DNA of 64,000 nt from DFXE01 sp032054765 (lineage in GTDB: Bacteria > Bacteroidota > Bacteroidia > Bacteroidales > Tannerellaceae): positions 62,001 through 126,000 of the forward strand of contig DAMBSC010000006.1 in the NCBI GenBank assembly GCA_032054765.1, read 5' to 3'. Every line of letters starts with the position of its first letter. Within the stretch, counting starts at the first letter, position 1. Positions 26,844-35,861 of the stretch are shown one piece after another. The notes beneath the pieces are model-generated. The model was given only the letters and a program-made list of their open reading frames with translations. It searched no databases and was not told the DNA's origin. A program made the translations under genes and the position numbers.

Positions 26844-26859
26844 ATCAGATGTATCTGAT
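26844..26859. promoter_or_regulatory. 7-bp-arm palindrome upstream of the propeller lipoprotein
   Basis: ATCAGAT and ATCTGAT are perfect inverted arms separated by GT. The site lies 67 bases before the lipoprotein start and could be an operator; no regulator is identified. Confidence 0.35.
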
Positions 26860-26961
26860 GTTTGTACAATGATACGGATTTATTATGAGATGGATGGTAG
26901 AAAGTAACAATCTGATTTCTTAAAAATTGTTTTTATATATAGAAAAAGTTAGCCGCTCTAC

Positions 26962-26996
26962 AAAAAAAGAAGGTACCCTTTTAGGATACCTCTTTT
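26962..26996 (-). terminator. intrinsic terminator after the DUF6582-like gene
   Basis: On the minus strand GAGGTATCC and GGGTACCTT pair around TAAAA, followed by seven T residues. It begins at the stop codon of the small gene at 26995, so the SDR/small-protein operon ends here. Confidence 0.88.
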
Positions 26997-27255
26997 AAGA
27001 TTTATATTTCTTAGCCCATTCAAGGATAGTCTCACTCTCGATTTTAACCTTATACTTTTTAGCTTTCGTTAAAATACGATGAGCCAATGAGGCTTTTTTA
27101 TCTTCGGGAGCATATCTGAAATAGGATTCTGCAGCATGAACATGTTGGGCATCCGGCATAGGAAATTCTCTACTTTCCGGAATACCAAAATCCGAACTTT
27201 TCAATTCTTTCCGTTCTTTAGTATCCAGTTTATCTGAACCTTTTTTCTTCTCCAT
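26995..27255 (-). CDS. Small charged protein, DUF6582-like
   Basis: An 86-residue soluble protein. The N-terminus is strongly charged (MEKKKGSDKLDTKERKELK) and is followed by SDFGIPESREFPMPDAQHV and a helical half with KASLAHRILTKAKKYKV. I recognise it as the small family often annotated as DUF6582 or as a conserved hypothetical. These proteins accompany stress genes in soil Bacteroidota (from memory, moderate certainty). It is 3 bases from the SDR gene upstream and ends in a strong terminator. Confidence 0.75.
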   Translation of the reverse strand: MEKKKGSDKLDTKERKELKSSDFGIPESREFPMPDAQHVHAAESYFRYAPEDKKASLAHRILTKAKKYKVKIESETILEWAKKYKS

Positions 27256-27258
27256 AAT

Positions 27259-28014
27259 TTATTTCGCTAAATAACCTCCATCAACTGCATAATAACCTCC
27301 GTTACAGAAAGAAGCTCTGTCACTACTCAACCAAAGAACTAAATCGACGATTTCATCGACCTTGCCTAAACGTCCCATCGGATGTTTGTAAACCAAGAAA
27401 TCATAATGCTCTTTGTCGTTTGTCAAATCATGGGTTAAATTTGTTTCTACGAAACCCGGGCCTACGCAGTTAGCTCTGATATTTTGTTGTCCATATTCAA
27501 GTGCAACATTTTTAGTAAGCCCTACTACGCCATGTTTTGCAGCTACATAGCCTGCTGCGCCTGCAAAACCGACCTGGCCAAGTATTGAAGACATATTCAC
27601 TATCACTCCTCCTCCATTCTTAAGCATTTGAGGTATTTGATAATGCATCCCGTAAAACACACTGGATAAATTGATTTTTATAATCTTATCCCATGCATCA
27701 ATCGGATATTCACCTATCGGAGCGCTTGCACCGCCAATTCCTGCATTGTTAAAAGCCACATCCAAACGACCATAATGTTTGACCGTTTCTTTTACCAAAT
27801 GTTCGCTATCTTCAGGTCTTCCGACATCTGCTTTTACAAAAAATGCATCACCCCCTGCTTTTTTAACTAATTCAACTGTTTCATTACCACCATCCTCTGC
27901 TATATCAGAAGCTACCACTTTTGCACCTTCCTGTGCATACAATAAAGACATAGCTCTACCAAAACCGGAGCCTGCTCCTGTTACAATTGCGATTTTACCT
28001 TCTAAAAGTCCCAT
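27259..28014 (-). CDS. SDR-family oxidoreductase
   Basis: A 251-residue classical short-chain dehydrogenase. The NAD(P) loop is TGAGSGFGRAMS, the adenine-binding Asp/Val is in KADVGRPED, NNAGIGG follows, and the catalytic Ser-Tyr-Lys are in NMSSILGQ and YVAAKHG. The glucose-1-dehydrogenase/3-oxoacyl-reductase type cannot be separated by sequence alone. It forms a two-gene unit with the small protein downstream. Confidence 0.9.
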   Translation of the reverse strand: MGLLEGKIAIVTGAGSGFGRAMSLLYAQEGAKVVASDIAEDGGNETVELVKKAGGDAFFVKADVGRPEDSEHLVKETVKHYGRLDVAFNNAGIGGASAPIGEYPIDAWDKIIKINLSSVFYGMHYQIPQMLKNGGGVIVNMSSILGQVGFAGAAGYVAAKHGVVGLTKNVALEYGQQNIRANCVGPGFVETNLTHDLTNDKEHYDFLVYKHPMGRLGKVDEIVDLVLWLSSDRASFCNGGYYAVDGGYLAK

Positions 28015-28136
28015 ACTATTTGTTTTTAATTTGTTTATAACTATCTATATAAAAAACAGCATGCCTACTTTATTTGTTCGTAATTTTAAGAAGATTTTAA
28101 CAGTCTTATTTTCAAGAATATCTTTTTATTGTTTCG

Positions 28137-28144
28137 TATATTTG
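28137..28144 (+). promoter_or_regulatory. -7 box of the ABC transporter gene
   Basis: TATATTTG fits TAnnTTTG, 58 bases before the ATG at 28202. No clear -33 box. Confidence 0.5.
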
Positions 28145-28201
28145 GCTCACTCAACTAAACTTTGAGATTAATTAACTGTTTTGATATAAAAAGAAATAAG
28201 A

Positions 28202-29989
28202 ATGTCCTTATCACAACTTTTCAAAAATATTTACCCCTATGTAAAGCCATATCGCTGGTTAGTGGTTTTTACTCTTATACTAACCTTGATCGGTTCATTT
28301 GCCGCACAGGTTAATGCGTGGGTGTTAAGATATACTGTTGATCAAATTAGCGAACTCCTGAATGAACATAAAGGATTACAAGAAGGAGTACATATACTTA
28401 TCACTATTTCTACTATATTACTGACGAAAGAAGTCGTTAATCTCTTTATCCAGTTCGGACAGAAATATTATGGTGAAAAACTTCGTATCTATATATCACG
28501 GGACTTAGCACAAACAGTTATAGAAAAGGTACTTACTTACAAACTGGCATTCTTTACTTCAGGTGGAAACCAACCCGGTAAACTTCAAACCCGTATCGAC
28601 CGTGGTGTAGAAAGTCTTACCCGTATGGTGCAAAACTTCTTTATCGATATACTTCCATTGTTTGCCAATTCCATAGTGGCCTTAATTATGATGTTTAATG
28701 CTAACTTCTACGTAGGTCTTGTCGGGATATGCATTATTCCTATCTATTTTATAGTTAGCATGCGGCAAGCTCAAAAGATGAAAGGATCCCGTGTAAGAAT
28801 TAGAGAATTAAGAGAAAATAAGAGTCAGGGTATATTAGGTATTTTGGATTCCATCACAGTTATCAAGTCCTTTATACGTGAAGGTATTGAAGGTGACAAA
28901 CAAATGGGTTTACAAAACGATCTTACTGCTACCCAAATGAAAACTCGAAAAGTAAGTTTCTTATTTGACGGACTGAAAAGCTTTATCGAGCAGATAGGTG
29001 TAGTTATTATCATCATTCTTACAGCTTTCCTGGTATTATCGGGACAAATGACCATCGGAGCTATTATGTTTCATATTATGTTATTCAATAATGTTTCCGC
29101 CCCTATCCGACAGTTACATCGTATCTATGATCAGATGAATGATGCACTTGTCTATTCTGAAGGCTTCTTCGATATTTTAAAAGCCGACCATCAGATAGAA
29201 CAATCAGGCACTTACCGTCCGGCTACGATTCAAGGAAAGTTTGAACTTAAGTATGTCAACTTTACCTATCCCGATAATAAGGAACCGACCTTATACGATA
29301 TTAATATGGAAATATCTCCCAATAAGATAACAGCGCTTGTCGGCTTATCAGGTGCGGGAAAAAGTACCTTGATCAACTTATTGGATAAATTCTATCACCC
29401 AAATTCAGGAGAGATATTACTGGATGGTGTTTCATTGGATAAATATGATACAGTCTATCTACGTGAAAATATAGGGCTTGTTCTTCAAAGAAACCATATT
29501 TTCAATGGCACAATCGATGAAAATATCCGTTACGGCAAACCTGATGCAACGCATGATGAAGTTGTTGAAGCAGCCAAGAAATCATATATACATGATCAAA
29601 TCATAACCCTACCTGATCAATACAACACATCTGCCCTGGCTTTATCAGGAGGACAACAGCAAAAGATAGCTATTGCCAGAATGTTCCTTAAAAACCCACC
29701 TATTATTTTCCTTGATGAGCCAACAGCCAGTCTCGATGCCATATCAACGGAACAGATAAAGAATAGCCTGGATGCCATCAAAAAAGATCGGACAGTCATC
29801 ATAATATCCCACAGTATCTCCCAAATTATTGACTCCAATTGCATCTATGTGATGAAAGACGGACATATTGTGGAGTCCGGTACACACGAAGAGATATACC
29901 GTCAGGAAGGTACTTATAAAGAAATTTTCGATGCGATGGCTCGTAGTCTTAACATCGACAAGATCTCTAAAACATTGGAAGATGAATGA
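28202..29989 (+). CDS. ABC exporter, fused permease and ATPase
   Basis: A 595-residue half-transporter: six membrane helices (about 15-310) followed by an ATPase domain. Walker A is GLSGAGKST (about 381-389), the signature is LSGGQQQK, Walker B is IIFLDEPTAS and the switch His is in IIISHS. It would work as a homodimer exporting lipid, peptide or drug; nothing nearby shows the substrate. It stands alone on the plus strand. Confidence 0.93.
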   Translation: MSLSQLFKNIYPYVKPYRWLVVFTLILTLIGSFAAQVNAWVLRYTVDQISELLNEHKGLQEGVHILITISTILLTKEVVNLFIQFGQKYYGEKLRIYISRDLAQTVIEKVLTYKLAFFTSGGNQPGKLQTRIDRGVESLTRMVQNFFIDILPLFANSIVALIMMFNANFYVGLVGICIIPIYFIVSMRQAQKMKGSRVRIRELRENKSQGILGILDSITVIKSFIREGIEGDKQMGLQNDLTATQMKTRKVSFLFDGLKSFIEQIGVVIIIILTAFLVLSGQMTIGAIMFHIMLFNNVSAPIRQLHRIYDQMNDALVYSEGFFDILKADHQIEQSGTYRPATIQGKFELKYVNFTYPDNKEPTLYDINMEISPNKITALVGLSGAGKSTLINLLDKFYHPNSGEILLDGVSLDKYDTVYLRENIGLVLQRNHIFNGTIDENIRYGKPDATHDEVVEAAKKSYIHDQIITLPDQYNTSALALSGGQQQKIAIARMFLKNPPIIFLDEPTASLDAISTEQIKNSLDAIKKDRTVIIISHSISQIIDSNCIYVMKDGHIVESGTHEEIYRQEGTYKEIFDAMARSLNIDKISKTLEDE

Positions 29990-30263
29990 TCGTTCCAAAC
30001 CTGATGTCATGCCAGTCTCATTTTCTTTATGACGTAAACTTCTCATAATTAATAATTTAGTTTTGTCGTTAATAATTTATCATTCTAAGAGCACAAAGCT
30101 TCTCACACACCCCCCGACAGAGTATACTTCCTCTTTTTCAATCATTTACCACACCTATCAAACAAAGGGGTCTACAGAGGTCCGAACAAATGTATTATAT
30201 ATATAAATAAATATATTAAATAATAAAGGCTGTTTAAGGGAGTTGTTTTGTTGCTTCATATTA

Positions 30264-30295
30264 CAAAGATAAGGGTAGTATGCCCGTTTCACAAT
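30264..30295 (-). promoter_or_regulatory. orphan promoter, minus strand
   Basis: The minus strand reads ATTG, 20 bases, then TATCTTTG, a good match to the Bacteroidota TTTG-N19/20-TAnnTTTG layout. No minus-strand gene follows before the antisense side of the ABC exporter gene. Confidence 0.5.
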
Positions 30296-30387
30296 ACCGC
30301 AAAAATAAGGAAAAACAAATATCATATTCACTGATTATCAGCGAATAATGCTTTTTTCAACCCTTCTTTTTCAGTATGTTTTCTATA

Positions 30388-30395
30388 TATCTTTG
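30388..30395 (+). promoter_or_regulatory. orphan -7 box upstream of the 22-bp array
   Basis: TATCTTTG lies 46 bases before the array, as a TATCTTTG also precedes the array at 16351. No plus-strand gene follows; a transcript would run into the 3' end of the activase gene in antisense. Confidence 0.45.
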
Positions 30396-30440
30396 TGAAA
30401 AGAATTAGTCGGTTGTGGTTCTTTAGTTTATTGTTTTATA

Positions 30441-30539
30441 GACAACTATGTATGAATTGATGGACAGTTGTGTACGGATGGGTAGACAGTTATGTATGAA
30501 ATCATATACAACTGTGTAGCGGTTGATACACAGTTGTAT
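30441..30539. repeat. 22-bp-period array (five units, last one half)
   Basis: The words GACAACTATGT, GACAGTTGTGT, GACAGTTATGT, TACAACTGTGT and CACAGTTGTAT start at 30441, 30463, 30485, 30507 and 30529, exactly 22 bp apart. Each is itself a near-palindrome of the form ACAnnTnTGT. The 11-bp words between them (such as ATGAATTGATG and ATGAAATCATA) vary more. The sequence is unrelated to the arrays at 16351 and 60267, but the spacing is identical. Confidence 0.88.
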
Positions 30540-30557
30540 AATTAAAACTTATAGGGG

Positions 30558-33500
30558 TTACATGATAAAATGCAATCGATTTTGTAAGTTTACTTCTGCC
30601 ATACCTCCATCTATATCGAGATATAAGAGGTTCATGTCAGGATAAAACTTCTTTAAGCGCTTTTCTATCCCTTTTGCTACCACATGATTAGCTATACAGC
30701 CAAACGGTTGAACACATACCACACGATTGACTCCGTTTCTTGCGTAAGAGGCTACTTCAGCGGCTATCATCCAGCCTTCTCCAAACTGGTTAGAAAGGTC
30801 TAATATTTCGGAGGCATATGCTGCTTTTTTAAAGATCGATTCCACCGGTTCATAGTAACGGTAGTTTTTCATAATACTCTCCATTTTCTGAATACGTTTA
30901 TTCATAAACTTCAGGAATATCGGAGTCAACAGCTGCTTTAACAGGCCATTCCGATCTACTTTGTTTTTAATATTCACCTCGCTGTTGACAAAGTATTGCA
31001 TCAGGAAATCCAGGATTGGAGGTGTTACTACTTCCATATTTTTAGATCGTAGCCATTCTGTAATATGGGCCTGTCCGTAATTGTTATATTTAACAAATAT
31101 TTCGCCAACCAATCCTATCTTATTAAATGTCCTGTCATTAACAGCTATCTGGTTGAAATCGGCGACCGCCTGCTCCATATGTTTTATTACCATTTTGGAG
31201 TCATTTTTCTTGATAGCATCTATTCCTCTTTCGATGTAGAAATCGAAAAGGGCTTGGGTTTCACCTTTTTTCTTTTCCCGAATAATTGTAGAACTATACA
31301 TCTTTTGCAAAGCATCCGCATACAGAAGGGTATATATCAGTACGTTTACAAACTTGAGAAGAGGCAGCTTGAATTCTTTCTGTTCATTTTGAAATACTTC
31401 TCCTGTAGATACCACTACTACAGGAATATGTGAGAAACCGGCATTCTGAAGACCTGATTTGATCTGGCTCAGATAATTTGTTGCCCGGCACTGACCTCCT
31501 GTTTGCGTAATGGCTACTACTACGTTATCCAAATCATATTTACCTGATTGCAATGCTGTAATCATATCTCCTAATATCAATGTAGAAGGATAACATACTT
31601 CGTTATGCCCATATCTCAACCCTGCATCAGCTGATGCTTTGGATGTTTTAGGCAGATTAACCATTTTGTAGCCTGCCAATTCTGCTATCGGAGGTATAAA
31701 TGGTGATATAAAATCGGCAAACCAGGGAATTAAGATTATCTTTTGCTTGTCTTCTTTTGAATAAGATCTAGCATATCCGGTGTAGGAAGATATTGTATTT
31801 TTCTTCTCAACTTTATGTAAAGAGCGTAAAGACTCAATTAAAGAGCGAAGACGTAAACGGATTGAACCTGAACTGGATATTTCGTCTATACGCAATACGG
31901 TATGGTTTTTCCCTGCCTTTTTCATTACATCTCCTATTTCATCCATAAAGAAGGAGTCAGGTCCGCAACCAAACGAGTTCAGTTGTATCAACTGTATATT
32001 CTGAGGAAGTTTTGCGACTTCCATGGCAGCCTGAACTACTCTGTTCGGATATGACCATTGGGATACGATCTTTAATTTACCGAAACCTTCGCTATCCGGC
32101 TTACGGAATACATCATCTGTAAAAACATGCACACCTAAATCGGATAGGATTTGCCCTACCTTCTGATGAATTAACGGATCAGTATGATATGGGCGCCCGG
32201 CAACGATAAATGCCCATTCATTGTTTACTATCGCTTTATCCAGTTTCTCTTTCTGTAGATTCCTAACGGTATCCCTGAAAATTGTTTTTTCTTTTTGTGC
32301 TTCTTCATAAGCCTGATCAAAAACAGCTTTGGAAACACCTAATGATTCAAAATAGGCATAACAGGTTTCTTTTAATATTTTATCAGAAGTAAAATTAATG
32401 ACCGGTTTATCAAAGTGAATACCATATTTTTCCTCAGGATCCATAGAACTTCTGATCACATCGGGATATCCGCTAACCACCGGACAATTAAATGAATTGG
32501 ATGAGTTTGTGAACTCTTTTTCTTCTTTTGATATTATCGGATAAAAGATACGGTCTACTTTTTGATCTACCAAAGCTAAAATATGCCCGTGCACCAACTT
32601 GGCAGGAAAACATATATTATCAGACATAACACTTCCTACGCCTCGCTGATAAAGAGGAAAAGTTGATTCGGGTGACAAAACAACTTCATAGCCGCAATTC
32701 GTGAATAAACGATACCAGAATGGATAGTTTTCAAACATATTCAATACGCGAGGAATGCCGATGGTTTTTGCGTTGGATTCGCCCTTTTCTGACTTTCTAT
32801 TGAACAATATTTCGTTTTTCCATTCGAAAGCATTATACCCTTTTTCTAGTGCCGAGTGTTTGCTGAAAAATACTTTTTCACACTTATTACCCGCAAAGGA
32901 TACATTCCCATTCTCAAATTTGAACCGTAAAACAGAGCATTTATTCGTACAACCTTTACATTGTAACTCTTTGGTATCGATGGCATCTACATTCGGTAAA
33001 GACGCTTTTCCCACGAATCCACCGTTAAGTTTTTCTATCTTAGACATCTTACGAGCATATAAAGCGGCTCCAAAGGCACCCATTAACTCAGGGTGATCTG
33101 TTGTACTTACCGACTTACCTGAAAGTAGTTCTAATGCTCTGTAGACTGCATCATTTCTGAATGTTCCTCCCTGTACGACAATATGATCGCCTAAATGATT
33201 GAGATTCGACATTTTCAGTACTTTAAACAGACAGTTGTTCATTACCGAATAAGCCAAACCGGCAGAGATATTACCCAATCCGGCATTCTCACGAAGGGAT
33301 TGTTTAACTTTTGAATTCATAAACACCGTACAGCGTGAACCCAGATCAGAAGGTTCTTTAGCCAAACAGGCTTTATTTGTAAATTCCTCCATTGAAAGAT
33401 TCATTGTCGAAGCAAAATTCTGAAGGAATGAACCACAACCGGAAGAGCAAGCCTCATTGATCTCAATATTTGAAATAATACCTTTATCAATAAAAATAGA

Positions 33501-34802
33501 TTTCATATCCTGCCCTCCGATGTCAAGAACAAATGACACTTCAGGGTCTACATATTGAGCGCCGGAAAGATGAGCCATTGTCTCTACAATTCCGTAATCC
33601 AACCCAAGAGCCGATTTAATTAAATCTTCACCATATCCTGTTGCCGCGGAAGATTGGATATGTACCTTAACTCCCTTTTCCTCAGCTTCATGATAAAACT
33701 TCCTAAGTCCTTCAACTACCTTCTTCAACGGATTACCGTCATTCTTATCATAAAATGTATAGATAAGACGCGCTTCATCATCCATAACCAAGATCTTGGT
33801 TGTTGTAGAACCTGAGTCAATACCCAGGAAACAGTTTATCTCTCGTTGGCTACCTAAAGGTTGCTCTTTCAGGTAAGTAACTTTACGATTTTCTTTCCAG
33901 TCATTGTAATCCTGTTCATCTTTGAACAAGGCAGGTAAAGTTTCTTTTCTTTCGTTCTCTGTATGATCAAGCCTTTGTATTAATTCACTAAGATCTACAA
34001 TCTTTGTATCGTCAATGGTATGTAAAGCCGCTCCCCATGCAGGAAAGTATTCACTATTTTCAGGCAAATAAAGAGTAGAGTCATCTACTTTCAAAATATC
34101 TTTAAAGGCATTTCTCAATGCAGGAATAAAAGTCAACGGACCTCCTATACATAATATATCAGGTTCGATATCTACTCCTCTTGCCAACGAAGTTATACTT
34201 TGTAGAGCAACAGTATGCAAAATAGACATGGATATATCAGGTCGTGGAATATTACGGCTAATCAGGTTCTGAACATCTGTTTTGGCAAATACACCGCAAC
34301 GGGAAGCCACGGGATAGATTGTTTCATATTCTAATGCCTTTTGTCCTAATTCTTCTACTGAAATATTCATTAAATCAGCCATTTGATCGATAAAAGCTCC
34401 TGTTCCTCCGGCACAGCTTCCGTTCATACGGATATCCGGTTGATGACCGGGGCGGAAGAATACCATTTTGGCATCTTCACCTCCTAAATCGATTAATGTC
34501 TTTGTATTAGGATATATAGTATTAATTACTTCTACTGAAGCTACAACCTCCTGGATAAAAGGAATATCAATTCTTTCTGAAATACCCATTCCTGCCGATC
34601 CGGTTATATTAATATTAAAATCGGTTTGCGGAAATTGCCGGATAATGTTGTTTAATTCCTCTGCGAATACCTTGTTTATATTTGCTTTATGACGTCGGTA
34701 AAGCTTGTGAATTACTTTGTTTTCCTGATCTAAAACGATCACTTTTAGTGTAGTGGAGCCCACATCGACTCCGATCCTACAAACATTCTTTTTGACTTTC
34801 AT
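30558..34802 (-). CDS. Large 2-hydroxyacyl-CoA dehydratase activase-related protein
   Basis: A 1414-residue fusion. Two ASKHA ATPase domains of the BadF/BcrA/HgdC type come first, starting GVDVGSTTLKVIVLD (residue 11) and GIDSGSTTTKILVMD (about 323). The cysteine loops expected to bind the shared [4Fe-4S] cluster are SCAGGTGAF and ACSSGCGSF. A Cys-rich segment (CKGCTNKCSVLRF) leads to a DUF2229 domain, then a dehydratase-component-like half with GHNEVCYPS and TGGQCRATNY. Family members couple ATP hydrolysis to injection of a low-potential electron. No dehydratase genes are nearby, so the client is unknown. It lies 52 bases after a TetR gene on the same strand. Confidence 0.88.
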   Translation of the reverse strand: MKVKKNVCRIGVDVGSTTLKVIVLDQENKVIHKLYRRHKANINKVFAEELNNIIRQFPQTDFNINITGSAGMGISERIDIPFIQEVVASVEVINTIYPNTKTLIDLGGEDAKMVFFRPGHQPDIRMNGSCAGGTGAFIDQMADLMNISVEELGQKALEYETIYPVASRCGVFAKTDVQNLISRNIPRPDISMSILHTVALQSITSLARGVDIEPDILCIGGPLTFIPALRNAFKDILKVDDSTLYLPENSEYFPAWGAALHTIDDTKIVDLSELIQRLDHTENERKETLPALFKDEQDYNDWKENRKVTYLKEQPLGSQREINCFLGIDSGSTTTKILVMDDEARLIYTFYDKNDGNPLKKVVEGLRKFYHEAEEKGVKVHIQSSAATGYGEDLIKSALGLDYGIVETMAHLSGAQYVDPEVSFVLDIGGQDMKSIFIDKGIISNIEINEACSSGCGSFLQNFASTMNLSMEEFTNKACLAKEPSDLGSRCTVFMNSKVKQSLRENAGLGNISAGLAYSVMNNCLFKVLKMSNLNHLGDHIVVQGGTFRNDAVYRALELLSGKSVSTTDHPELMGAFGAALYARKMSKIEKLNGGFVGKASLPNVDAIDTKELQCKGCTNKCSVLRFKFENGNVSFAGNKCEKVFFSKHSALEKGYNAFEWKNEILFNRKSEKGESNAKTIGIPRVLNMFENYPFWYRLFTNCGYEVVLSPESTFPLYQRGVGSVMSDNICFPAKLVHGHILALVDQKVDRIFYPIISKEEKEFTNSSNSFNCPVVSGYPDVIRSSMDPEEKYGIHFDKPVINFTSDKILKETCYAYFESLGVSKAVFDQAYEEAQKEKTIFRDTVRNLQKEKLDKAIVNNEWAFIVAGRPYHTDPLIHQKVGQILSDLGVHVFTDDVFRKPDSEGFGKLKIVSQWSYPNRVVQAAMEVAKLPQNIQLIQLNSFGCGPDSFFMDEIGDVMKKAGKNHTVLRIDEISSSGSIRLRLRSLIESLRSLHKVEKKNTISSYTGYARSYSKEDKQKIILIPWFADFISPFIPPIAELAGYKMVNLPKTSKASADAGLRYGHNEVCYPSTLILGDMITALQSGKYDLDNVVVAITQTGGQCRATNYLSQIKSGLQNAGFSHIPVVVVSTGEVFQNEQKEFKLPLLKFVNVLIYTLLYADALQKMYSSTIIREKKKGETQALFDFYIERGIDAIKKNDSKMVIKHMEQAVADFNQIAVNDRTFNKIGLVGEIFVKYNNYGQAHITEWLRSKNMEVVTPPILDFLMQYFVNSEVNIKNKVDRNGLLKQLLTPIFLKFMNKRIQKMESIMKNYRYYEPVESIFKKAAYASEILDLSNQFGEGWMIAAEVASYARNGVNRVVCVQPFGCIANHVVAKGIEKRLKKFYPDMNLLYLDIDGGMAEVNLQNRLHFIM

Positions 34803-34854
34803 GACAGACTCCTCCCATTAAACGTAGCGTTTAATATAAAAGCAAAAAAATCAT

Positions 34855-35475
34855 TTATTTCTTTAATGCATTAATTACAAACTCAATCACATATTTTTTA
34901 TGGTTACTAATCATTGCAGTATATTCTTCCTGAGATACATTAGCAACATTAGATCCTAAATTCTTAAATATAAATGGAAACACACACAATGATAAGACAT
35001 TCAATAAAAAATCAAGTGGCGGTGTTTCTTTTATGATACCTTTTTCTTCTGCTTCTTTTATCCGTTGAGACATTTTTAGGAACACATCATGCGGCCCTAA
35101 TGTCCGTACCCTTTCCGACAGTCTCTCCGGATTCTGGCTTACTTCATTCAATATAAAAATCGGAATCTGAGGATATTCCATTAACATATCATAATACGAA
35201 TTAATTACCTTTTCTATTAACTCGAAAAAAGGTAAATCCGATGTTAGTGTAGTGAATATCTTATTTTGAAGACGAGTAAATGCTTCTTCAAATATGATCT
35301 CGAACAAATTATATTTTGAATTAAAGTAATAATTAACCATCGCAACATTCGTTCCCGATGCTGCAGCTATATCTCTGATACTTGTGCCTTTATAACCATA
35401 TTTTATAAACAGGTCGCGGGCTACTTCCAGTATACGTTCTTTAACTTCCGATATATTTTGTTTCTCTTTAAACAT
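34855..35475 (-). CDS. TetR/AcrR-family regulator
   Basis: A 206-residue regulator: N-terminal helix-turn-helix (ARDLFIKYGYKGTSIRDIA ... TNVAMVNYYFNSKYNLFE, shown in part) and a helical ligand/dimer domain. Two tandem palindromes of the form AAACAnnTGTTy overlap and precede the start codon, so autoregulation is likely. It is upstream of the activase gene, which is its most probable target. The ligand is unknown; acyl-CoAs would be a reasonable guess only. Confidence 0.92.
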   Translation of the reverse strand: MFKEKQNISEVKERILEVARDLFIKYGYKGTSIRDIAAASGTNVAMVNYYFNSKYNLFEIIFEEAFTRLQNKIFTTLTSDLPFFELIEKVINSYYDMLMEYPQIPIFILNEVSQNPERLSERVRTLGPHDVFLKMSQRIKEAEEKGIIKETPPLDFLLNVLSLCVFPFIFKNLGSNVANVSQEEYTAMISNHKKYVIEFVINALKK

Positions 35476-35494
35476 TTGTTCTAAACACTTGTTT
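35470..35494. promoter_or_regulatory. tandem palindromes, candidate TetR operator
   Basis: AAACATTTGTTC at 35470-35481 and AAACACTTGTTT at 35483-35494 are two 12-bp dyads 13 bp apart; the second is perfect (AAACA, CT, TGTTT). The first covers the TetR ATG. A further GTTT-AAAC pair follows at 35491. Position and symmetry fit an autoregulatory operator. Confidence 0.5.
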
Positions 35495-35861
35495 AATTCA
35501 AACGCAAAGAAAGAAAATATATTTTAAATAAAGAAATATATCCCGAATTTATTTTTCATTTCAAGTCATTTTGAAGATAGTTAACAGATGTTTGACCTGT
35601 ATTTTTTTTAATAACCTATTATAGGAGATGTTATTAACTTAGTAAAATAAGTTTATAAGCAAGATCACACATTTAATGTTTCAGCTAATAGATGTGATTC
35701 TTTTTTTATCTAAATACACAAATATTCTATGAAACACATTTTTTATCATCAGCTTTGTAATAAAACTACTTTTTCTCCGACTATAAAATAAAGATCAAAC
35801 AAATGATGTCAAACCAAAAAGAACGAACAATTTGAAGATTCAAACAAATAAATATATGCTT
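35495..35861. other. divergent gap with an orphan terminator-like hairpin
   Basis: No gene is supported in this roughly 370-base A/T-rich gap. It holds the dyad CCTATTATAGG near 35625. It also holds a plus-strand hairpin, ATCACA (35664) with TGTGAT (35693), followed by TCTTTTTTT. That hairpin resembles a weak terminator although no plus-strand gene precedes it. I found no convincing -7 box for the hydrolase. Confidence 0.4.

Larger units (their letters stand above)
29990..30557. other. 568-base convergent gap with two orphan promoters and a 22-bp array
   Basis: No gene is supported here. The gap between the ABC exporter and the activase (convergent) holds a minus-strand promoter at 30264-30295, a plus-strand -7 box at 30388-30395 and the 22-bp array at 30441-30539. 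Both promoters point away from each other, into the 3' ends of the flanking genes, so any transcripts would be antisense to them. Confidence 0.6.

Noticed and set aside
29744..30046. Minus-strand frame of 100 codons at the end of the ABC exporter gene
   Set aside because: Mostly antisense to the ATPase domain; no conserved features. A transcript from the orphan promoter could cross it, but coding is unsupported.
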